A stretch of DNA of 46,006 bases from Microbacterium sp. (lineage in GTDB: Bacteria; Actinomycetota; Actinomycetes; Actinomycetales; Microbacteriaceae). The position numbers and the translations under genes were made by a program. The notes under the pieces are model-generated. The model ran no database searches, was not told the DNA's origin, and saw only the letters and a list, made by a program, of their open reading frames with translations. Shown here one piece after another: positions 1-6,812 of the stretch. How positions within the stretch are numbered: the first letter of the stretch is position 1; every line of letters starts with the position of its first letter. The stretch is taken from positions 1 to 46,006 of the forward strand of contig JARBUN010000007.1 in assembly GCA_029239635.1 (NCBI GenBank), read 5' to 3'.

Positions 1-410
1 TTCATCTCCATGACCAGGGCGACCTCGGCGGCCGACAGCTCTTCCCAGTAGGTCAGCCAGAGGATCTCGCGCTCGCGCTCGGGGAGGCCGCGGATGGCTT
101 CGACGAGGCGCTGCGCCATCGCGGGTTCGGCTTCGCTCGCCAGAGAGCGCACGCGGTCCTCGATGTGCGTCCACAATGCCCCCTCCCGCTCTCGGCGCCG
201 ATATTCGTTCGCGATGAGGTTCCGCGCCGTGCGGTACAGCCACGGCAACCCGAACGGGTCCCGGGGATCGCGTTTGCGCCACGCGATCTCGAAGCAGTCC
301 ATCGTGAGGTCGGCGGCGGCCTCGCGATCCGACACGCGCCGCTCGATGAATCGCCGAACGGCGTTGTGGTGCTCGCGGAAGAGCGCCACGAATTCCGTCT
401 CATCGATCAC
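1..410 (-). CDS. ECF-family RNA polymerase sigma factor, C-terminal end outside the window
   Basis: Reading the minus strand from a GTG at 410 gives 136 codons with no stop before the window edge. The protein has the sigma-70 region 2 pattern (residues ~5-75, including FEIAWRKR and WLYRTARNLIANEYRRR) and the start of region 4 (from about residue 106, LPEREREILWLTYWEELS). It would direct RNA polymerase to a dedicated promoter set. The start is uncertain: no clear Shine-Dalgarno precedes the GTG, and the frame stays open for some distance upstream. An ATG at 403 lies in another frame and makes a low-complexity Arg/Ser protein, so it was not used. The partner anti-sigma gene, if any, would lie beyond the left edge. 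Confidence 0.85.
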   Translation of the reverse strand, partial: MIDETEFVALFREHHNAVRRFIERRVSDREAAADLTMDCFEIAWRKRDPRDPFGLPWLYRTARNLIANEYRRREREGALWTHIEDRVRSLASEAEPAMAQRLVEAIRGLPEREREILWLTYWEELSAAEVALVMEM

Positions 411-714
411 CGGCGTGTGTTTTCGCGTGTTCGCAGAGGCTGTGTCGAGCAGGCGCCGATCCTTACGCGGCGACGGCGGGAAAAAGATTCCGGCGTCCGT
501 GTAAGGAATGCGTCCCGGATGACACCACCTTGTCGGGGGTGGGTGTCGTCTCCGGCTTCGAGACGATACCCATACGCCCGTCGAGAGATGTTCGGGATGG
601 AACTCGACGGGCGAGGGAGTGCACCGCATGGGGGCGGTGCACTCCCTCGGATCTTCGTCACGGCATCCAGGATGCCAGAGGGCGGAGAGCGTTTCCGCCG
701 GCGGGCGCGCGCGG
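411..714. other. Intergenic region without a recognised gene
   Basis: No convincing coding sequence on either strand; ORFs here are antisense or out-of-frame shadows. The region holds a near-perfect 10-base inverted repeat (461-470 and 497-506, one mismatch) upstream of the sigma factor gene, a small hairpin at 547-565, and the 16-bp perfect stem at 612-649 listed separately. The 461-506 repeat could be an operator or part of the sigma gene promoter, but I see no clear ECF-type -35/-10 pair. Confidence 0.5.
612..649. terminator. Perfect 16-bp hairpin, likely terminator of the thioesterase gene
   Basis: Arms 612-627 and 634-649 are perfectly complementary, with a 6-base loop (628-633). It lies 66 bases beyond the stop of the minus-strand thioesterase gene. 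No strong T-tract follows on either strand, as is common in high-GC actinobacteria. Confidence 0.6.
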
Positions 715-1107
715 TCACTCCGGGTCGACGAGGAGATTGGTGATGCGCGCCGTCGCGATGAGGCGGTCGTCGTCGTCGGTCACGCGGATGTCGTACGTCG
801 CCATGCGGCGACCGCGGTGCGCGGGGGTGGCGACCGCGTGGATGCGGCCGTCGCGCGCGCCGCGGTGGTGGGTGATGTTGAGGTCGACGCCGACGCAGAC
901 CTTCCCGAATCCTGCGGCGTGGATCATCGCGGCCCATGACCCCACCGCCTCGGCGAGAGCGGCCGTCGCCCCGCCGTGCAGCCGTCCGAGCGACTGCGTG
1001 TTGCCCACCACGGGGAGGGATGCCACGACCCTCTCGGCAGACTGCTCCGTCACGGTGATGCCGAGGCGTTCATCGAGGGCGCCGGGCACGATCGTCCAGG
1101 TCGTCAT
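715..1107 (-). CDS. PaaI-family hotdog-fold acyl-CoA thioesterase
   Basis: 130 aa, the usual length for a single-hotdog PaaI/DHNA-CoA-type thioesterase. The signature GRLHGGATAALAEAVGSWAA lies in the first half, followed by beta strands ending with ITNLLV. The family hydrolyses acyl- or aryl-CoA thioesters in the cytoplasm as homotetramers; the substrate cannot be read from sequence. The ATG at 1107 was chosen because GGAAGGAG lies just upstream; the frame extends to 1209 but would run through the operator. The gene is divergent from an MHS-family transporter across a TetR-like palindrome, which suggests co-regulated uptake and CoA-dependent catabolism of an organic acid (inference). Confidence 0.85.
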   Translation of the reverse strand: MTTWTIVPGALDERLGITVTEQSAERVVASLPVVGNTQSLGRLHGGATAALAEAVGSWAAMIHAAGFGKVCVGVDLNITHHRGARDGRIHAVATPAHRGRRMATYDIRVTDDDDRLIATARITNLLVDPE

Positions 1108-1152
1108 GGGACTCCTTCCGCGGGCGCACTTGTCGAGGGAGCGCTCCTCTGA

Positions 1153-1184
1153 CACTATTACTGAACGCTCGGTTGGTAATAGTG
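1153..1184. promoter_or_regulatory. TetR-type operator in the divergent intergenic region
   Basis: A 32-bp inverted repeat with perfect 9-base outer arms (CACTATTAC and GTAATAGTG) around a core (TGAACGCTCGGTTG) resembling the ACCGAACGTTCGGT-like sites of several TetR regulators. It sits between the divergent thioesterase and transporter genes. The TetR gene at 2619-3239 is the obvious candidate ligand-responsive repressor (inference). Confidence 0.65.
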
Positions 1185-1226
1185 CTTCCGAGTGTTTTCC
1201 TCGCCCCACAGAACGACGGAGTTCTC

Positions 1227-2546
1227 ATGGCCACCCAGACCTCGGCATCCCCCTCCTCGACCGGGTTGAAACGAGAAGAGCGGCGCGTCCTCGCCGGTAC
1301 CCTCGTCGGAACCTCGATCGAGTGGTACGACTTCTTCATCTACGCTCAGGCGGCCGGGCTCGTCCTCGCGCCCCTGTTCCTCGCGCCCCTGTCCGAGTCC
1401 GACCCGTCCATCGCGCAGGTGCTGTCCTGGGCGACGATCGGCATCTCGTTCCTCTTCCGGCCCCTGGGTGCCGTCGTCGCCGGCTACCTCGGCGACCGCC
1501 TCGGACGCAAGAAGATGCTCGTGCTCACGCTCATCATGATGGGCGTCTCGACCGCCCTCATCGGTCTGCTCCCCACCTACGCCGCGATCGGCGTCGCAGC
1601 GCCCATCCTGTTGATCCTGTTGCGCGTGCTGCAGGGCTTCTCGGCCGGCGGGGAGTGGGGCGGGGCCGCCCTGCTGTCGGTCGAGCACGCCCCGGTGGGC
1701 CGCCGCGGCTACTTCGGCGCGTTCCCGCAGATCGGCGTCCCGGTCGGCATGATCCTCGCCACCGCCACGCTGTGGATCCTCACGTCGTCGATGTCGTCGG
1801 AGGCCTTCCTCGAGTGGGGCTGGCGCGTGCCGTTCCTGTTCTCGATCGTGCTGATCATCGTCGGCTACATCATCCGTCGCGCCGTGGAGGAGAGCCCGGT
1901 CTTCGAGGACCTCGTCCGTCGCCGCAAGGAGTCCTCGGCTCCGCTCGGCCAGCTCTTCCGCAAGAACTGGCGTCAGGTCGCGCTCACGGCGTTCGTCTTC
2001 ATCGGCAACAACGCCGCGGGCTACCTGCTCATCGCCTTCTTCTCGACGTACTCCGTCGCGGTGCTGGGTCTCGAGCGACCGACCGTGCTGCTCGCCACGA
2101 CGCTGGCATCCTTCGGCTGGCTCGGTTTCACCCTCTGGGGCGGCTGGCTGTCGGACCGCCTCGGCCGCGTGCGCACCTTCCAGTTGGGCTACCTGCTGCT
2201 CGCGGTCTGGGCCGTGCCGATGTGGTTCCTCATCGACACCGGCAACATCGTGTGGTACTTCGTGGCGCTGTTCGTCATGACGCTCGGCCTCGGTCTGTCG
2301 TACGGTCCGCAGGCGGCGCTGTACGCCGAGATGTTCCCGGCCAACGTCCGCTACTCCGGCGTGTCGATCGGCTACGCCCTCGGCGCGATCATGGGCGGAG
2401 CCTTCGCCCCGATGATCGCCGAAGCGCTGCTGCGTTCGACCGGGGTCTCGTGGGCGATCGGCGTGTACATCGCCGTGGCGGCCCTGGTGTCGCTCGCCGC
2501 GGTGTCGATGATCAAAGAGACGAAGGGCGTCGACCTGCACGCCTGA
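1227..2546 (+). CDS. MHS-family MFS transporter (metabolite:H+ symporter)
   Basis: 439 aa with about 12 predicted membrane segments. It begins with the MHS hallmark GTSIEWYDFFIYAQAAGLV, and the MFS loop-2 motif follows as GYLGDRLGRKKML. Relatives (ShiA, KgtP, ProP, PcaT-like) import organic acids or zwitterions with protons across the cytoplasmic membrane. Start ATG 1227 follows GACGGAG; an upstream GTG at 1173 lies inside the operator and would add 18 non-family residues. The substrate is unknown; linkage to an acyl-CoA thioesterase and a TetR regulator favours an aromatic or short organic acid. The gene converges on the TetR gene across a strong hairpin. Confidence 0.88.
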   Translation: MATQTSASPSSTGLKREERRVLAGTLVGTSIEWYDFFIYAQAAGLVLAPLFLAPLSESDPSIAQVLSWATIGISFLFRPLGAVVAGYLGDRLGRKKMLVLTLIMMGVSTALIGLLPTYAAIGVAAPILLILLRVLQGFSAGGEWGGAALLSVEHAPVGRRGYFGAFPQIGVPVGMILATATLWILTSSMSSEAFLEWGWRVPFLFSIVLIIVGYIIRRAVEESPVFEDLVRRRKESSAPLGQLFRKNWRQVALTAFVFIGNNAAGYLLIAFFSTYSVAVLGLERPTVLLATTLASFGWLGFTLWGGWLSDRLGRVRTFQLGYLLLAVWAVPMWFLIDTGNIVWYFVALFVMTLGLGLSYGPQAALYAEMFPANVRYSGVSIGYALGAIMGGAFAPMIAEALLRSTGVSWAIGVYIAVAALVSLAAVSMIKETKGVDLHA

Positions 2547-2559
2547 CCCGGATGCCGTC

Positions 2560-2592
2560 GGAGGGGCCTCGCGCGATGCGCGGGGTCCCTCC
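2560..2592. terminator. Bidirectional hairpin between convergent genes
   Basis: A 15-bp stem (two G-U pairs) with a 3-base loop, 14 bases after the transporter stop and 27 bases before the stop of the convergent TetR gene. No T-tract. Confidence 0.65.
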
Positions 2593-2618
2593 GTCGTCTG
2601 ACGGACGCGGCTGAGTGG

Positions 2619-3239
2619 TCAGGCGGTGCGCAGGCCGTCGAGCGCGATGCGCACGATGTCGTGGCCGAGACGGTCGCCGTCGACGCTGCCGCCGGGGCGG
2701 TACCACTCGACGACCGAGTTGATCATGCCGAAAAGCAGGCGCGCGGCGACCGCGGCGTCGACGTCGTCGCGCACGCCTCCCTCCGCCTGCGCCTCGGCGA
2801 CGAGAGCGGTGATGCGGTGGTCGAACAGGCGACGCCGTTCCAGGGCGGCCTGCTCGACAGCGCTGTTCCCGCGCACGCGCAGCAACAGGGTGACCGCCGG
2901 CAGCTGGGCGACGAGCACGTCCGTCGCCCCCGTGAGCACGAACCGAAGACGATCGGATGCCGCGCCCTCGCGGGCGCCGGGCTGGTCGAGAACGGCCTCG
3001 AGACCGCCCAGCGCCGCTTCGAGCGCGACCGCGAGGAGCTCCTCCTTCGAGGAGAAGTGGTGGTACAGCGCCGACTTGGTCAGCCCGAGGCGACGGGCCA
3101 GATCGGCGACGCTCGTGGCGTCGTACCCCTGCTCGTTGAACAGCTGGACCGCCACCGCGAGAAGGCCGTCACGGTCGTAGCCGGGGCGTCCGCGGCGCGC
3201 GGGCGCCGTCGGCCTCGTCGAGGGGTCGGCAGGGGTCAC
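2619..3239 (-). CDS. TetR/AcrR-family transcriptional regulator
   Basis: 206 aa. The N-terminal helix-turn-helix spans about residues 20-66 (GYDATSVADLARRLGLTKSA, then LYHHFSSKEELL), a textbook TetR pattern; the remainder is the helical ligand/dimer domain ending EWYRPGG... near residue 185. It probably represses the neighbouring thioesterase and MHS transporter through the 1153-1184 palindrome (inference from proximity). The start is GTG 3239 with no clear Shine-Dalgarno; CACACT lies six bases upstream, one mismatch from the TANNNT boxes that precede leaderless starts elsewhere here, so it may be leaderless. Confidence 0.9.
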   Translation of the reverse strand: MTPADPSTRPTAPARRGRPGYDRDGLLAVAVQLFNEQGYDATSVADLARRLGLTKSALYHHFSSKEELLAVALEAALGGLEAVLDQPGAREGAASDRLRFVLTGATDVLVAQLPAVTLLLRVRGNSAVEQAALERRRLFDHRITALVAEAQAEGGVRDDVDAAVAARLLFGMINSVVEWYRPGGSVDGDRLGHDIVRIALDGLRTA

Positions 3240-3275
3240 GCACTCAGTGTGGCACTCCGACGACGACTCCCGGCG

Positions 3276-4118
3276 TCAGCGCCCGTCCCGCCACGAATGC
3301 TGCGGGTCGTAGCCGAGCAGACGTCGCGCCTTGTCGATCGACAGCAGCGTCGTGTTCTCGCCCAGGTCGCCCCGCGTCTCGACGCCCGGGAACACCTCGG
3401 CCACGAGCTCGACGTTGGGCCGGGTCATGACGGTGTCGGCCGCCGCGATGATGAACTGGTCGAAACCGGCCGGCGCGTTCTCGAGGGCCCGCTCGATCGC
3501 CTGAGCGCCGTCGCGCGCGTCGATGTAACCCCAGAGGTTCCACTTGCGCGTGCGTGCGTCGTCGTCGAACGGGAACTCCGCGTAGTCGTCGGGGACCATG
3601 ACGTTCGAGAAGCGCAGAGCCGTGATCGACAGCTCCGGGTTCCAGCGCACCAGCTCGACGGCCAGGCGCTCCTCGAGCGTCTTGACCAGCGAGTACACCG
3701 ACTCGGGGCGGGGTGCGTACTCCTCGTCGACGGGGATGTACGGCGGCGGCACATCGAACGGCAGTCCCAGGACGGTCTCGCTCGAGGCGTACACGATCCT
3801 CTGGATGCCGAGGCGCACCGCCGCCCAGAACACGTTGAACGTGCTGGTCATGTTGTTGTGGAAGGTGGCGACGTCGGAGCGGATGCCGGGGGCCGGGATC
3901 GCGCCGAGGTGCACCAGCGCGTCCACGCCCTGGTGCTGGTCGTTCACTCCCGCGAGGGCGTCGATCACCTGTCCGTAGTCGGTGAGGTCGACCTGCACGA
4001 AGCCGGGTCCGCGCTCGCCGCGCAGATCGAGGCCGATGACCTCGTGTCCGGCGGCGCGGAGTTCGCGGGCGACGACCGTGCCGAGCTTGCCGGACGAGCC
4101 GGTGAGGGCGATGCGCAT
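3276..4118 (-). CDS. NAD(P)-dependent epimerase/dehydratase (extended SDR)
   Basis: 280 aa. A Rossmann motif lies at the N-terminus (TGSSGKLG, G7-x2-G10-x2-G13), an acidic residue ends the second beta strand (Asp31), and the catalytic YxxxK is Y142-K146 (VYSLVK). Size and pattern fit extended SDRs such as nucleotide-sugar epimerases or uronate dehydrogenases; the exact substrate is not determinable. ATG 4118 was chosen over an upstream in-frame start because CCAAGGAGCC precedes it. It is transcribed away from the sigma operon at 4324 and separated by only 36 bases from the TetR gene downstream. Confidence 0.85.
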   Translation of the reverse strand: MRIALTGSSGKLGTVVARELRAAGHEVIGLDLRGERGPGFVQVDLTDYGQVIDALAGVNDQHQGVDALVHLGAIPAPGIRSDVATFHNNMTSTFNVFWAAVRLGIQRIVYASSETVLGLPFDVPPPYIPVDEEYAPRPESVYSLVKTLEERLAVELVRWNPELSITALRFSNVMVPDDYAEFPFDDDARTRKWNLWGYIDARDGAQAIERALENAPAGFDQFIIAAADTVMTRPNVELVAEVFPGVETRGDLGENTTLLSIDKARRLLGYDPQHSWRDGR

Positions 4119-4323
4119 GGGGCTCCTTGGAGTCGAAGAGGGCACCTCTGACGGTACCGCCACCCTCCGACATCGGGGCCGCGAGGCGAAAGCGGAGATT
4201 CTTCACATGTATTCACCCACGAGTCAACCGCCGGGGCCGGTTTTCGTCCGAGGTGTTTCGCTATGTGGACGGACCCGACTCGCCAGCACCCCGGATCCGC
4301 ACGCGACACCCGACAGGAACCCG

Positions 4324-4866
4324 ATGCCCTCTTTGTCCACCGCCACCGACGCGTTCCTCGCGTCACGGGCGGCCGACGGCGACCAGCTGGCCTTCGGCGT
4401 GCTGGTGCGGCGGCACGCGCCGTTCCTCGTGGCCTTCGCCACCCGGGTGACGGGCTCGCGCGCCGACGCGGACGACTGCGTGCAGGAGGCCCTGATCACA
4501 GCGTGGCGGCGACTGCCCGACCTCACCGATCCCGAGAAGGTGCGCAGCTGGTTGACGACGATCGTGTCGCGCAAAGCCACGGACCGCCTGCGCGCCCGGA
4601 AGCTCTCCGACCAGATCGACGAGCAGATGGTCTCGGGGAAAGACGACCCGGAGCGCTCTGTTGTGGCATCGTCGCAGATGGACGCGCTGAAGAAAGTGCT
4701 GTCCGAGCTGTCCGAAGAGCTGCGCGTGGTGTGGGTGCTGCGCGAGGTGGGGGGTCACAGCTACGACGAGATCGCCGTCGAGGTCGGAGAGACGGCGGCA
4801 ACCGTCCGCGGCCGACTGGCTCGGGCGCGCAAGATCGTGCTGGAACGCATGCAGGACTGGAGGTGA
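4324..4866 (+). CDS. ECF-family RNA polymerase sigma factor
   Basis: 180 aa. Region 2 spans about residues 15-85 (GVLVRRHAPFLVAFATRVTG, then DCVQEALITAWRRLPDL and the WLTTIVSRKATDRLR stretch); region 4 spans about 115-175 (LSELSEELRVVWVLREVGGH, then SYDEIAVEVGETAATVRGRL). The start ATG 4324 has AGGA about 7 bases upstream; the longer frame back to 3982 overlaps the epimerase antisense and was rejected. Only four bases separate it from the next gene, whose N-terminus looks anti-sigma-like, so the three genes to 5760 probably form one envelope-stress-type operon (inference). Confidence 0.9.
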   Translation: MPSLSTATDAFLASRAADGDQLAFGVLVRRHAPFLVAFATRVTGSRADADDCVQEALITAWRRLPDLTDPEKVRSWLTTIVSRKATDRLRARKLSDQIDEQMVSGKDDPERSVVASSQMDALKKVLSELSEELRVVWVLREVGGHSYDEIAVEVGETAATVRGRLARARKIVLERMQDWR

Positions 4867-4870
4867 CGGG

Positions 4871-5443
4871 ATGAGCGACGACAGCGACGACATCGGGGGC
4901 TCGGGCTACTCGCTCGAGGATCTCTCCGCCTACCTCGATCGAGGGCGCGTTCCGCGCATCGCCGCGATCGAACGCAATGCGGAGTGCCAGGCCGTCCTGG
5001 CATCCATGGAGCGGATGGGCCGGCTCTCTCGCGAGATCGTCGAAGAGCAGGCCGCCGAACCCCTGGCGGACTCCTGGTACGACTCGATCATGCGCGAGGT
5101 CATGCGCGAGTTCCGGGCCGGGCGGGACATCCCCCTGGTACGGGCCGCCGACGGCGTCGAGATCGTCGTCACCGAGGGCGCGCTGTACGAGCTCATCCGC
5201 GCGGTCGGCGACGACGTCGACGGTGTCCTGGTGGGCCGCGTCCGCCTCCATCAGCCGGAGCCCGATGCGCCCCTCGATGTCCGTGTCTCGGTCAGCGTCC
5301 GCTTCGGCCGCGCGATGACCCCCGCCGTGGACGAGATGCGCGAGGGTATCCGCGCCGCGATCGAACGCCACGGAGACCTGCGCGTGGGCAGGGTGGACGT
5401 CACCGTGGGCGACGTCCACTTCGACGGAGAGGAAGACGAATGA
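4871..5443 (+). CDS. Asp23/Gls24-family protein with an anti-sigma-like N-terminus
   Basis: 190 aa. About residues 95-188 match the Asp23 (DUF322) pattern: a strand reading GVEIVVTEGALYELIRAV, a strand-rich middle (LDVRVSVSVRFGRAM), a helix with regularly spaced charged residues, and RVGRVDVTVGDVHF at the end. Residues ~15-55 (YSLEDLSAYLDRGRVPRI then AAIERNAECQAVLASM) read like a zf-HC2 anti-sigma domain that kept one Cys and lost the HxxxC zinc ligands. Asp23 proteins usually act at the inner face of the membrane in envelope homeostasis. The coupling to a sigma factor four bases upstream suggests it senses or restrains that factor (inference). GGAGG lies within the end of the sigma gene. Confidence 0.75.
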   Translation: MSDDSDDIGGSGYSLEDLSAYLDRGRVPRIAAIERNAECQAVLASMERMGRLSREIVEEQAAEPLADSWYDSIMREVMREFRAGRDIPLVRAADGVEIVVTEGALYELIRAVGDDVDGVLVGRVRLHQPEPDAPLDVRVSVSVRFGRAMTPAVDEMREGIRAAIERHGDLRVGRVDVTVGDVHFDGEEDE

Positions 5444-5760
5444 CCGACATCACCGCCGCCGCTCTCGCGCCGCGCATCGACCTCGCCGTCACGGCCACCG
5501 AGGGTGTGCGCGAGATGTACTCCGCTCGTCCGGTCGTCGCACGCGCGATCGAGCATGTCGTCGACGGGGAGGGCGCGCTCGCCGCGGTCGACGACGCCGA
5601 CGATGCACGTTCGATCACGGTGTGCATCGGCGTCTCGACGCAGGACGACACCGTCGCCGTCGCGTCCGCCGTGGCGGCCGCGGTGCGCGGCACCGACGAG
5701 ACGACCGTTCCGGCGACGGTCCGGGTGCGCGTCGCGCGCCTGGTGGCTCCCGCTTCCTGA
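5440..5760 (+). CDS. Small hypothetical protein of the sigma/Asp23 operon
   Basis: 106 aa, starting at an ATG that overlaps the previous stop (ATGA). It has no transmembrane segment and no known catalytic motif. The order of a helix (ALAPRIDLAVTATEGVREMY), a strand-like ITVCIGVS, a helix (VAVASAVAAAVRGT) and a final VRVRVARLV strand recalls a short, degenerate Asp23 fold, so it may pair with the upstream protein (inference). I do not recognise a specific family. Confidence 0.7.
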   Translation: MTDITAAALAPRIDLAVTATEGVREMYSARPVVARAIEHVVDGEGALAAVDDADDARSITVCIGVSTQDDTVAVASAVAAAVRGTDETTVPATVRVRVARLVAPAS

Positions 5761-5794
5761 ACATCTTCTCGGCCTCGACGAAGGGCGCGCGCAA

Positions 5795-5800
5795 TACGCT
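5795..5800 (+). promoter_or_regulatory. Candidate -10 box for the NmrA-like gene
   Basis: TACGCT fits the TANNNT actinobacterial -10 and lies 31 bases before ATG 5832, leaving room for a short leader with the CCGGAGG ribosome site. No clear -35 is visible. Confidence 0.4.
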
Positions 5801-5831
5801 GGAAGGACCGCTCCCACACCCCGGAGGCCGA

Positions 5832-6680
5832 ATGCCCACGCCGCCTGTCATCGCCGTCACCGGTTCCACCGGAGCCGTAGGAGGTCGTGTCGCCCGCGAC
5901 CTCGCCGCCCGTGGCATCCCGCAGCGTCTTCTGGTGCGCGATGCCTCCCGCGCCCCTGCGCTCGAGGGTGCCGAGGTGCACGTGGCACGGTACTCGGACG
6001 CGGATGCCGCCCGCGCGGCTCTGCGGGGCGTCGCAACGCTGTTCATGGTCTCCGCCTCCGAGACCGCCGATCGGGTGGAACACCACCGCACGTTCGTCGA
6101 GGCCGCCGCCGCAGCCGGGGTCCGCTCGATCGTGTACACGTCGTTCCTCGCCGCCGCCCCCGACGCGGTGTTCACGCTCGGCCGCGATCACGCCGCCACC
6201 GAGGAGATCATCCGTGCCTCCGGCATGGGCTGGACGTTCCTGCGCGACAACTTCTACATGGACATGATGGAGCTCTTCGCGGGCGACGACGGCGTCATCC
6301 GCGGTCCCGCGGGTGAGGGTCGCTGCTCGCTCGTGTCGCGTTCCGACGTCGCCGCCACCGCCGTGTCGGTGCTGCTCGATCCCTCCGCCCATGCCGACAC
6401 CGCGTACGACCTCACCGGTCCCGAGGCGCTCACGATGGCGGAGGTCGCGCAGAAGATCTCCGCCGTGCGCGGTCATCCCGTCCGCTTCCTCGACGAGACG
6501 GTCGACGAGGCCTACGCCTCGCGCGCCGCGTTCGGCGCTCCCCGTTGGCAGGTCGACGCGTGGGTGAGCACCTACACCGCCATCGCGAGCGGCGACCTGG
6601 CCGGCGTCTCGGGCGACGTCGAGCGCGTCACCGGCCGGCCGGCCCAGAGCTTCGAGGAGTTCCTGGGCGCGGTCGCATGA
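5832..6680 (+). CDS. NmrA-like / QOR2-type NAD(P)-dependent reductase (atypical SDR)
   Basis: 282 aa. The dinucleotide-binding motif is VTGSTGAVGGRVARDLAARG near residues 8-27, followed by the LVRDASRAP turn typical of NADPH-dependent NmrA/QOR2 proteins. The classical YxxxK is absent, as in this atypical SDR branch; the middle (TFLRDNFYMDMM) and C-terminal 'YDLTGPEALTMAEVAQKI' are family hallmarks. Relatives are quinone reductases or redox sensors in the cytoplasm. ATG 5832 follows CCGGAGG. It stands alone between the sigma operon and the cysteine operon, whose promoter begins 18 bases after its stop. Confidence 0.85.
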   Translation: MPTPPVIAVTGSTGAVGGRVARDLAARGIPQRLLVRDASRAPALEGAEVHVARYSDADAARAALRGVATLFMVSASETADRVEHHRTFVEAAAAAGVRSIVYTSFLAAAPDAVFTLGRDHAATEEIIRASGMGWTFLRDNFYMDMMELFAGDDGVIRGPAGEGRCSLVSRSDVAATAVSVLLDPSAHADTAYDLTGPEALTMAEVAQKISAVRGHPVRFLDETVDEAYASRAAFGAPRWQVDAWVSTYTAIASGDLAGVSGDVERVTGRPAQSFEEFLGAVA

Positions 6681-6697
6681 CCGCGGCCGGGGTCGGG

Positions 6698-6703
6698 TAT
6701 GCT
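6698..6703 (+). promoter_or_regulatory. -10 box of the sulfur operon, producing a leaderless transcript
   Basis: TATGCT lies exactly six bases before the GTG of the leader peptide, so the predicted transcription start is the first base of the start codon. No recognisable -35 is present, which is usual for such promoters in actinobacteria. Confidence 0.65.
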
Positions 6704-6709
6704 GGCCGC

Positions 6710-6736
6710 GTGCTGACCTGTCGCTGTTGTCGCTGA
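6710..6736 (+). CDS. Cys-rich leader peptide MLTCRCCR (cysteine attenuator)
   Basis: Eight codons starting at GTG: Met-Leu-Thr-Cys-Arg-Cys-Cys-Arg-stop. Three of eight residues are Cys, including an adjacent pair just before the stop. It begins six bases after a -10 box, so it is probably translated from a leaderless mRNA. Its stop codon overlaps the first stem bases of an intrinsic terminator-like hairpin, and the gene pair downstream makes cystathionine intermediates of sulfur amino acid metabolism. This is the layout of the polycysteine leaderless short ORFs known from mycobacteria, where ribosome stalling on Cys codons under Cys shortage raises expression of downstream genes. The mechanism here is inferred. 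Confidence 0.8.
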   Translation: MLTCRCCR

Positions 6737-6755
6737 ACGCGTTCCGCGTTCTTTT
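6735..6755 (+). terminator. Attenuator hairpin with T-tract behind the Cys leader peptide
   Basis: A perfect 7-bp stem (GAACGCG / CGCGTTC) with a TTC loop, followed directly by TTTT. It is one of only two hairpins found in this window with a real T-tract. The last two bases of the leader stop codon are the first two bases of the stem, so a ribosome at the stop would mask it while one stalled upstream would not block it fully; the exact switching logic needs the competing structure at 6773-6790. Confidence 0.7.
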
Positions 6756-6772
6756 CGACGACCCCGTCAGCC

Positions 6773-6790
6773 GCGCCCGCCCTCGGGCGC
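6773..6790 (+). promoter_or_regulatory. Second leader hairpin before the cystathionine beta-synthase gene
   Basis: Perfect 7-bp stem (GCGCCCG / CGGGCGC) with a 4-base loop, ending 10 bases before the CAGGA ribosome site and 22 before GTG 6813. It may be a translational control element or an alternative partner of the attenuator. Confidence 0.45.
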
Positions 6791-6812
6791 ACCAACCCCT
6801 CAGGATGCCATC

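Noticed and set aside
53..403. ATG-started minus-strand ORF inside the first sigma factor
   Set aside because: It gives an Arg/Ser-rich product in the wrong frame; the GTG 410 frame shows sigma regions 2 and 4.
1158..2540. Large minus-strand ORF opposite the MHS transporter
   Set aside because: Arg/Asp/Gln-rich, low-complexity antisense shadow common in high-GC genes; the plus-strand protein has clear family motifs.
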